From: Acidimicrobiaceae bacterium
Lineage (GTDB): Bacteria; Actinomycetota; Acidimicrobiia; Acidimicrobiales; Bog-793
Assembly (NCBI GenBank): GCA_027459565.1
Contig: DAIDIA010000319.1
Coordinates: forward strand, 1 to 5,461
Length of the DNA: 5,461 nucleotides
Direction of reading: 5' to 3'
Shown piece after piece: positions 5,351-5,461 of the stretch. Position 1 is the first letter of the stretch; every line of letters starts with the position of its first letter. A program made the translations under genes and the position numbers. The notes beneath the pieces were generated by a model. That model was not told the DNA's origin, ran no database searches, and worked only from the letters and a program-made list of their open reading frames with translations.

Positions 5351-5461
5351 ATGTCATCGGATCTCGTATCAGGCAATCTTGCGCCGAAGTACTCGCCCGC
5401 AGCGCTCATTGCCGAAGATGTCGTCGTGACCTACGGCGGAGTTCGCGCCGTCGACGGCGTG
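5351..5461 (+). CDS. livG: Branched-chain-amino-acid-type ABC transporter ATP-binding protein (LivG-like), N-terminal fragment
   Basis: ATG 5351 opens a frame that runs off the right edge after 37 codons. About 18 unstructured residues (MSSDLVSGNLAPKYSPAA) precede LIAEDVVVTYGGVRAVDGV, the first strands of an ABC ATPase. Tyr28 sits where the aromatic A-loop residue stacks on adenine. The GGVRAVDGV run resembles LivG (usual form FGGLRAVDGV) more than LivF, but Tyr instead of Phe before GG leaves LivF possible. The Walker A, signature and Walker B motifs are beyond the window. The ribosome site GAGGGGG (5338-5344) lies 6 nt upstream, inside the end of livM, and only one base separates the two genes. 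This is the tightly coupled third gene of the permease operon; it would hydrolyse ATP at the cytoplasmic face of LivH/LivM. Confidence 0.82.
   Translation, partial: MSSDLVSGNLAPKYSPAALIAEDVVVTYGGVRAVDGV

Overview
The window looks like chromosomal DNA from a moderately high-GC actinobacterium. The basis is GC-rich, actinobacterial-style coding, an MshA-like glycosyltransferase tail next to proC, and promoters with TAnnnT -10 boxes, one of them apparently leaderless. An Acidimicrobiia-like host is possible, but the sequence alone does not fix the taxon. I see no rRNA, tRNA, CRISPR array, transposase or phage gene.

Layout. Positions 1-261 hold the C-terminal end of a GT4 glycosyltransferase. 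Positions 309-1100 hold a complete proC (pyrroline-5-carboxylate reductase, the last step of proline synthesis). On the minus strand, converging on proC with only a 22-nt gap, is an unrecognised protein with seven predicted membrane segments (1123-1800). A short divergent region (1801-1910) carries a clear sigma-70-type promoter for the next gene. From 1911 to the window end runs a branched-chain-amino-acid-type (HAAT/Liv) ABC importer locus: periplasmic-binding-type protein (1911-3221), a strong terminator hairpin, a 136-nt leader with a candidate operator, the LivH-type permease (3416-4303), the LivM-type permease (4303-5349, overlapping by 1 nt) and the first 37 codons of a LivG-type ATPase (5351 onward).

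How the genes work together. The secreted binding protein captures the substrate outside the membrane. LivH and LivM form the channel, and the ATPases (one begins here, the other presumably follows) power uptake. The substrate cannot be read from the sequence; amino acids, amides, urea and aromatic acids are all known for this family. The terminator after the binding-protein gene, plus a separate leader before livH, suggests that the binding protein is made in excess of the membrane parts.

The least ordinary signal is regulatory. All five GTTAC/GTAAC pentamers I could find in the window lie in the two non-coding regions that precede the binding-protein gene and livH. In each region they sit in an 11-nt (one helical turn) register resembling the GlnR box of actinobacteria, which would place this importer under nitrogen control. 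Otherwise the region is ordinary metabolism and transport, and I found no undescribed multi-gene system.
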